DNA from: Candidatus Hydrogenedentota bacterium
GTDB lineage: Bacteria > Hydrogenedentota > Hydrogenedentia > Hydrogenedentales > SLHB01
Reading direction: 5' to 3'
DNA: 5,924 nt
Assembly: GCA_003552765.1 (NCBI GenBank)
Contig: PUOI01000013.1
Location: 1 to 5,924 of the forward strand
In this document: positions 1-5,924 of the stretch, piece by piece
Layout of the letters: each line of letters begins with the position of its first letter
How positions within the stretch are numbered: the first letter of the stretch is position 1
The notes under the pieces: generated by a model
What the model was told of the DNA's origin: nothing
Databases searched by the model: none
The model's input: the letters and a program-made list of their open reading frames with translations, nothing else
Position numbers and translations under genes: made by a program

Positions 1-34
1 ATTAAATCGACAGGCCCTCAAAGGGGGAATAACT

Positions 35-125
35 CGTAGCGCCGTCCCTACCGTCATCCCCGCGAAAGCGGGGATCCAAATCCGGAACGTAGCGCCGCGC
101 CCAGTGGAGTCCCGCGTGCGCGGGA
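35..125. repeat. Two tandem hairpin-bearing repeat units downstream of lepB
   Basis: Two similar units lie side by side in the non-coding end of the window. Each begins with the same 10-mer, cgtagcgccg (35-44 and 88-97), and each is followed 11-12 bases later by a GC-rich inverted repeat. The first is a perfect 8-bp stem, ATCCCCGC / GCGGGGAT, at 56-63 and 68-75, closed by a GAAA loop. The second is TCCCGC / GCGGGA at 110-115 and 120-125 with a GTGC loop. Flanks such as ccgtca and ggatcca beside the first stem, and ggaatga beside the second, resemble the dispersed palindromic repeats (REP-like or MITE-like) common between genes in many bacteria. The units sit just after the lepB stop, so in the transcript they could form 3' hairpins that stabilise or help end the mRNA. 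No T-run follows either stem, so they are not classical intrinsic terminators. Copy number elsewhere in the genome cannot be judged from here. Confidence 0.6.
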
Positions 126-170
126 ATGAAGATGGAGGGCCGGGGATGTACGTGAATTGCGCGTATGCCC

Positions 171-1523
171 TCAGACCCGGCCGATGCGCTGCGGCGGCCA
201 CCATACGGCGGCTAGCGGTCCGGCGAGGGCGCCGCGCTCAATGTACCGCAGGGCAAGGCTTGGTTCTTCATCTTCGTCTCCGAAAACCTCGGCGATGAGG
301 GCGTATTGACCCTCTTTCAGCACCGTCTGCTTAGGTTTGCCATCCACCGCCACGGCGCCGTATTCCTGGATGGACGGCACTGCGTTCTCCAGGGGTTCAC
401 CGCCGAGTTGAACGGAGCCGTTCTTGACGCCAATCTTGTCGCCTGGCAGCCCCGCTATCCGGCCAATGCCAAGCGTCTCGCCGTCCTCCTCAAAAAACGC
501 CACCGCTTCGCCACGCGTTGGCGGCCGGCCCTTGGTCACGGGATTGCGGACGAGCGGAACCCGCAGGCCAAACGCCGGCTTGCTGATCATGACCCGGTCA
601 CCCTGCTTTAGACCGCACAAGCGCGAGGATGCCTCGATGCGCCATGACTGGAAAAAGAACAGCGCGCCTACGATGTAGAGTCCGACGGCCGCGGGCGGGC
701 CATAGAGCAGCAACCGGCCCCACCATGTCTGGGAAAAGCCGGTAAAATCGCGCCAGTTGTCAATCGGCCACCAGATACAGAACGCGCGGCCCAAGAAATG
801 ATCGCGCGGGACCCAGCCGTAGTGGCGGCTGTCCACGCTGTTGCCGCTGTTGTCGCCAAGCATGAAGTAGTGGTCCTCGGGAATCACGGAATACCGCTCG
901 CTCTCAAGGACGCCGTACCGGAACGGGCGCTGCCGGCTGCCGCGCCGCAGGCTTTCCTCGACGATCTGATCGGCCTGCTCCGGCCCAAACATTTCGACGG
1001 CCTGCTGGCGGTCGGCCTCGCTGATTTCGAATTCGCGGGTGTAGTGGACATCGGGCATATCGTCCGGAAGCTCAAGCGGTTCGCCGTCGATGTACACATC
1101 TCCGTCAGCGATGTGCACTTCCTCGCCCGGAAGGCCGATGATGCGTTTGATGAGGATGTTGTGCTGAGCATCCTCTTGCACCGCGCGGAAGACGACCAGC
1201 TCGAAGCGCTCGGGCTCATGCCACTGGAAGAGGCGGGCATTGCTGAAGGGAACGCGCAGCCCGTAGTGGAGCTTGTTCACGAAGACGCGGTCGCCCCTCA
1301 TGAAACGCGGGTCGCCTTCAAGCGTCGGCTCCATGGAGCCGCTGGGGATCTTGAACGGCTCAATGAAGGCCCACCGGACCACCAGCACCAAGAGGATGAT
1401 AACGAGCCAACCCCTCAGGTTGGCCCATGTCCACGGCCCGGTTATGCGTTCCACGCTTTCCCGCCACTTCGCCTTGGGTTCGGGCGGGGACGGTGGTGGA
1501 TTCGAGGACTTGTGTTTGCCCAT
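171..1523 (-). CDS. lepB: Signal peptidase I (S26 family) with a second, degenerate S26 module
   Basis: Membrane-anchored serine protease that cleaves signal peptides from proteins exported by Sec or Tat, acting on the outer face of the inner membrane. Numbered from the chosen ATG (450 residues): a Lys/Pro-rich cytoplasmic tail (1-35), a membrane segment (about 36-54), then box B PSGSMEPTL with the catalytic Ser63, GDRV at 77-80, box D IKRIIGLPGE with the general base Lys126, and box E from GDN at 223-225 to DSRHYGWVP (Asp231, Arg233). About 50 extra residues lie between boxes D and E. A second hydrophobic segment (271-291) and a diverged repeat of the domain (about 296-450) follow, which explains a length well above the 170-330 residues usual for the family. 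The chosen ATG is one base after the lepA stop, suggesting coupled translation. An ATG at 1544 would add seven residues and overlap lepA by 20 bp; neither start has a clear Shine-Dalgarno sequence. The product call is firm and the start is uncertain. Confidence 0.93.
   Translation of the reverse strand: MGKHKSSNPPPSPPEPKAKWRESVERITGPWTWANLRGWLVIILLVLVVRWAFIEPFKIPSGSMEPTLEGDPRFMRGDRVFVNKLHYGLRVPFSNARLFQWHEPERFELVVFRAVQEDAQHNILIKRIIGLPGEEVHIADGDVYIDGEPLELPDDMPDVHYTREFEISEADRQQAVEMFGPEQADQIVEESLRRGSRQRPFRYGVLESERYSVIPEDHYFMLGDNSGNSVDSRHYGWVPRDHFLGRAFCIWWPIDNWRDFTGFSQTWWGRLLLYGPPAAVGLYIVGALFFFQSWRIEASSRLCGLKQGDRVMISKPAFGLRVPLVRNPVTKGRPPTRGEAVAFFEEDGETLGIGRIAGLPGDKIGVKNGSVQLGGEPLENAVPSIQEYGAVAVDGKPKQTVLKEGQYALIAEVFGDEDEEPSLALRYIERGALAGPLAAVWWPPQRIGRV
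174..713 (-). other. Degenerate tandem copy of the signal peptidase module within lepB
   Basis: The last 180 residues of LepB repeat the order of motifs of the first module. Matching pairs (first copy, second copy; residues from the ATG at 1523) are: GDRV 77-80 and 308-311; GLRVP 88-92 and 319-323; R-I-x-GLPG ending at 133 and at 361; GEPLE 147-151 and 375-379; the final WWP 251-253 and 441-443. The stretch after each membrane segment also aligns without gaps (AFIEPFKIPSGS with FFFQSWRIEASS), so the anchor was probably duplicated with the domain. In the second copy Ser300 aligns with catalytic Ser63, but the following Met is Arg308 in longer-start numbering (Arg301 here), and the general base Lys126 is replaced by Gly354 (GGC at 462-464). 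GDN and DSR of box E are not kept. The copy is therefore inferred to be catalytically dead. It might be structural, regulatory or substrate-binding. Confidence 0.75.
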
Positions 1524-1524
1524 C

Positions 1525-3342
<1,818 letters not shown>

Positions 3343-3346
3343 AAAG

Positions 3347-3351
3347 TCCTT
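3347..3351 (-). promoter_or_regulatory. Ribosome binding site of lepA
   Basis: On the minus strand, AAGGA stands four bases before the ATG at 3342 (AAGGA-CTTT-ATG). The spacing is slightly short but the match to the Shine-Dalgarno consensus is good. It supports this ATG over the upstream TTG at 3378, which has no such motif. Confidence 0.55.
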
Positions 3352-3410
3352 GTACTGAATTTCCGGCCGCGCCGGCAATCCGATTCGAGTTCAGGTTTGA
3401 GAAAGTAAAC

Positions 3411-3431
3411 GCCCCAGTAGCATACCGGGGC
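3411..3431 (-). terminator. Hairpin in the recO-lepA gap, possible weak terminator or attenuator
   Basis: A near-perfect inverted repeat lies between recO and lepA. Read on the minus strand, the arms are GCCCCGGTA and TACTGGGGC around a TGC loop: nine pairs, one of them G-T, five G-C pairs at the base. It is followed by GTTTACTTTC, which is T-rich but not a clean T-run. The hairpin begins 33 bases after the recO stop and ends about 69 bases before the lepA ATG. It may be a weak or partial terminator, an mRNA-processing or stability element, or a translational control structure ahead of lepA. The stem is seen in the sequence; the function is a guess. Confidence 0.4.
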
Positions 3432-3464
3432 CACTGAGATAGGCGCAAGCCTGGAGGGCGTGGT

Positions 3465-4190
3465 TCAAGGCCGGGTTATCTGTTCGATGACCTGCAAACT
3501 CCGGAATGCCGCGCCAGTTTGCTCCGCGGCGAAACGGCTCAACAGCGTGAACAACGCGCTGGGCGCCGTTTCCGTGGGACACGCGCGTCTTGCATCGGAA
3601 AACACCGCCAGCGCCTGCCTTGTTTCCGGCCGCAGACGGTGCGGCGCGGAACAGTCCGCGCACACCACGCCGCCCTTCATGGAGAATTTGCAGCCGCCTT
3701 CCGGCACGTACGCGCCGCATTCCACGCACGAGGCAACCGCCGGGGCCAGTCCGCCCGCCTCCAACAGCCGCAAGGTCTGCCACGCGGCATGCAGGCGGGG
3801 TTCGCCGGTCCAGCGGGTCAAGTCCTCGAAGTTGCTCACCAGGGCCGCGTATATTTCTTCCGCGGCGATCCCCTCCCCGGAGAGCTTATACGCCAATTCC
3901 AGGATGAAGGAGCCGTAGAGGCCTTTGTCAAAATCCGCCTTGATTGCGCCGAAGCCGTCCAGCAGGCTCGCCTCGGTAAGCGTCTGCACCGAACGGCTTT
4001 CCTTCCAATAATACACGATTTCCACTCGATTGAAGGAATCCAGCGCCGCGCCGGTGTGGCTGCCGGGCCGGCGGGCGCCCTTGACCATGCAGGCGACTTG
4101 ACCCCGGCCAGGGGTCAGGAAGGTGACGATCCGGCTGGTCTCGCTATAGTCCACCGCCCGTAGGACGACCCCTTCGGAGCGTTCTTGCAT
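3465..4190 (-). CDS. recO: DNA repair protein RecO
   Basis: RecO belongs to the RecFOR recombinational repair pathway. It binds single-stranded DNA and SSB, works with RecR to load RecA at gaps, and can anneal complementary strands. The 241-residue length is typical. The N-terminus (SEGVVLRAVDYSETSRIVTFLTP) is the familiar start of the OB-fold domain (about 1-80), with the basic VKGARRPGS segment at 36-44. A helical domain follows with GLYGSFILELAYKL near 90-103. A four-Cys zinc site is complete: CVEC (155-158) and CADC (177-180), as in many non-proteobacterial RecO proteins; one extra Cys lies at 167. The ATG is at 4190, with GGAG ten bases upstream (4201-4204), so initiation is probably modest. 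The start is 39 bp after the stop of the upstream hydrolase gene, consistent with co-transcription. No frameshift or lost motif was seen. Confidence 0.93.
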   Translation of the reverse strand: MQERSEGVVLRAVDYSETSRIVTFLTPGRGQVACMVKGARRPGSHTGAALDSFNRVEIVYYWKESRSVQTLTEASLLDGFGAIKADFDKGLYGSFILELAYKLSGEGIAAEEIYAALVSNFEDLTRWTGEPRLHAAWQTLRLLEAGGLAPAVASCVECGAYVPEGGCKFSMKGGVVCADCSAPHRLRPETRQALAVFSDARRACPTETAPSALFTLLSRFAAEQTGAAFRSLQVIEQITRP

Positions 4191-4229
4191 TCGCGGGCTA
4201 CTCCAAATCCAAGGGGGCTAACCGGGGTA

Positions 4230-5924
4230 TTACCGGCTCGCGTCCTTGCGGCATTCGGCAATGAGGTTCGCGGCCAAGCCCGTCCACCCGGTCTGGTGGC
4301 TGGCTCCCAGGCCGGCGCCATTGTCGCCATTGAAGTACTCGTGGAACAGCAAGCGGTCCCGCCACTCCGGATCGGCCTGCAACTCGTCCGCCTCGCCCAG
4401 AAACGGACGCCGGCCGTTCTCGTCCAGCGTGAACAGTCTAATGAAGCGCCGGCCGATTTCCCGCGCGGCCTCATCCAGGGGCATCCGCCGCCCGGATCCC
4501 GTGGGAACCTCAACCGTCAACTCATCCCCCCAGAAGCGGTGGTAGCGCTCCAGGGCCCGGATGATGAGGAAGTTCATGGGCGCCCAGACCGGGCCGCGCC
4601 AATTGCTGTTGCCGCCGAAGAGGGGATTGCGCGCCTCGGCCGGCTCGTAGCGCACTACTTCGCGGAAATCCCCGCGCGCAAAGATGTAGGGGTCGTTTTC
4701 GTATGTCTTGGAGAGGGATCGAATGCCATACGGCGAAAGAAACTCGTCCTCATCGAACAACCGCGTCAGCACGCGCTCCAGTTGTTCGCGCCGCATGAGC
4801 GCCAACAAGCAGCGCCCTTTTTCACCGGGCTCAAAGCGGCAGGTGATGTTGCTGGTGAGATCGCCGCGGTGCTCGTAGAACCATTCCATGCGCCGCTTGA
4901 AGCCGGGCAACTGGTCCACTTGGCGCGGGTCCAGTATCTCCACGGCGAGCAGGGGAATCAATCCCACCATGGATCGCAGCCGTATCGGTTCCCGCGTACC
5001 ATCCGGGTAACGGATCTGGTCATAGAAGAAACCATCTTCCTCATCCCACAGGGAGCAGCCGCTCCATTTGATGTTGTGAATGGAGTCGGCGATGTAGAGG
5101 AAATGCTCGAAGAACTTCGAGGCGATATCCTCGTACGCGAGATTGGTCTTGGACAATTCCCACGAAATGGCGAGCATGTCGAGGCAATACATCGCCATCC
5201 AACTGGTGGCGTCGCTCTGTTCCAGCCGGCCGCCCGTTGGCGGGGGCGAGCTGCGGTCGAACACGCCGATGTTGTCCATGCCCAGAAAGCCGCCCTCGAA
5301 CACGTTCTGTCCTAGGACATCCTTCCGGTTCACCCACCACGTGAAGTTCATGAGAAGCTTATGAAACACGCTTTCCAGAAAGGCCGTGTCGCCCTCGCCC
5401 TTCTGGCGCCGTTCGTGATCATAGATTTCCCAAAGCGCCCACGCGTGCACGGGAGGATTGACATCGTTGAAATCCCATTCGTAGGCGGGAAGCTGCCCGT
5501 TGGGATGCATGTACCATTCCCGTGTAAACAGGGTAAGCTGGCGCTTGGCGTATTCCGGGTCGGCCATGGCCAACGGGAGGGCGTGGAACGCCGAATCCCA
5601 TGTGGCGTACCACGGGAACTCCCACGTGTCCGGCATGGAAAGGACGTCGTCGTTGAAGAGATGGATCCATTCGTGGTTCCGGCCATGGAGCCGGCCGGGA
5701 GGAGGAGGCGGTTCCGTGGGATCGCCCCGAAGCCATGTCTCCACGACGTAGTGGTACCACTGCTTTGACCAGAACATCCCGGCCATGGCCTGACGAAAAA
5801 CGCCCGCTTCTTCCTGCGAGACGTTGCGCGGCATGATCGCGCCGTAAAACGCGTCGGCTTCCTTGCGCCGCAGCCGTATCACGTCATCAAACGCATGGGT
5901 ATCGATGTCCACCCCCGGTTCCGG
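4230..5924 (-). CDS. GH63/MGH1-like glycoside hydrolase, N-terminal part outside the window
   Basis: Partial gene: the frame is open to the right edge, and the first possible start inside the window (GTG at 5912) is probably not the true one. Full-length relatives, as I recall them, are about 850-900 residues, so roughly the first 300 are missing. The 564 visible residues form an (alpha/alpha)6-barrel domain of the GH63/mannosylglycerate-hydrolase-like type, often annotated just 'glucosidase'. From GTG as residue 1: FWSKQWYHYVVETW (47-60), GRNHEWIHLFN (77-87), WDSAFH (105-110), REWYMHPNGQLPAYEW (131-146), GFLGMDNIGVFDRS (208-221), LEQSDATSWMAMY (230-242), GNSNWRGPVWAPMN, and the C-terminal HEYFNGDNGAG (from 524). 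By analogy with GH63 and GH37 enzymes, Asp213 is the likely general acid and Glu525 the likely general base; this is inference. The probable substrate is an alpha-glucoside or alpha-mannoside, unknown in detail. No signal peptide can be judged. Confidence 0.85.
   Translation of the reverse strand, partial: PEPGVDIDTHAFDDVIRLRRKEADAFYGAIMPRNVSQEEAGVFRQAMAGMFWSKQWYHYVVETWLRGDPTEPPPPPGRLHGRNHEWIHLFNDDVLSMPDTWEFPWYATWDSAFHALPLAMADPEYAKRQLTLFTREWYMHPNGQLPAYEWDFNDVNPPVHAWALWEIYDHERRQKGEGDTAFLESVFHKLLMNFTWWVNRKDVLGQNVFEGGFLGMDNIGVFDRSSPPPTGGRLEQSDATSWMAMYCLDMLAISWELSKTNLAYEDIASKFFEHFLYIADSIHNIKWSGCSLWDEEDGFFYDQIRYPDGTREPIRLRSMVGLIPLLAVEILDPRQVDQLPGFKRRMEWFYEHRGDLTSNITCRFEPGEKGRCLLALMRREQLERVLTRLFDEDEFLSPYGIRSLSKTYENDPYIFARGDFREVVRYEPAEARNPLFGGNSNWRGPVWAPMNFLIIRALERYHRFWGDELTVEVPTGSGRRMPLDEAAREIGRRFIRLFTLDENGRRPFLGEADELQADPEWRDRLLFHEYFNGDNGAGLGASHQTGWTGLAANLIAECRKDASR

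Noticed and set aside
56..75. Intrinsic terminator for lepB formed by the first hairpin
   Set aside because: The stem is strong, but on the minus strand it is followed by GACGGTAGG with no T-run, so it is annotated as a repeat hairpin instead.
35..125. CRISPR array
   Set aside because: Only two short units with different stems and no array of equal repeats and unique spacers; no cas genes in the window.
104..298. 64-codon plus-strand open frame starting in the hairpin repeats at the left edge
   Set aside because: It begins within a repeat unit and runs antisense into the lepB 3' end; the translation is Arg/Ala-rich with no family resemblance.
3419..3456. Possible promoter for lepA (TTGCGC, 18 bases, TATGCT on the minus strand)
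   Set aside because: The -35 matches the consensus at only 3 of 6 positions, and the -10 falls inside the hairpin; matches this weak are expected by chance.
3391..3783. 130-codon minus-strand open frame overlapping the end of recO and the recO-lepA gap
   Set aside because: It overlaps the zinc-site half of RecO in another frame, and its translation looks like random Arg/Gly-rich sequence.
4185..5315. 376-codon plus-strand open frame opposite the glycoside hydrolase
   Set aside because: Shadow of the hydrolase frame; the minus-strand protein carries conserved motifs throughout and this one carries none.

Overview
The window is a short stretch of bacterial chromosome, fairly GC-rich by eye. 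Four protein genes lie head to tail on the minus strand. In transcription order (high to low coordinates) they are: the C-terminal part of a GH63/MGH1-like glycoside hydrolase that runs off the right edge, recO (DNA repair), lepA (elongation factor 4) and lepB (signal peptidase I). Gaps are 39 bp (hydrolase to recO), about 120 bp (recO to lepA) and 1 bp (lepA to lepB), so one operon, at least for lepA-lepB, is plausible. The remaining 170 bases at the left edge are non-coding and hold two short hairpin-forming repeat units.

The organism cannot be named from this window. The long signal peptidase, the hydrolase type and the dispersed hairpins of the CCCGCGAAAGCGGG kind recall environmental lineages such as PVC-like or Hydrogenedentes-like bacteria, but this is an impression from memory. 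No phage, insertion sequence, CRISPR array, tRNA or rRNA was seen.

lepA and lepB are housekeeping partners in many bacteria: a ribosome-associated GTPase, and the membrane protease that removes signal peptides from exported proteins. recO lies near them in some genomes (for example in the E. coli lepA-lepB-rnc-era-recO region), and here it directly precedes lepA with no rnc or era between. The carbohydrate-active enzyme upstream has no obvious functional link and is probably a chance neighbour.

The most unusual point is in lepB. The protein is about 450 residues long because a complete signal-peptidase module (membrane anchor plus S26 domain) is followed by a second, diverged copy of the same module. 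The second copy has lost the catalytic lysine (Gly in its place) and most of the box around the catalytic serine. Its extra membrane segment also raises a topology puzzle. The rest of the window looks like ordinary, intact core genome.
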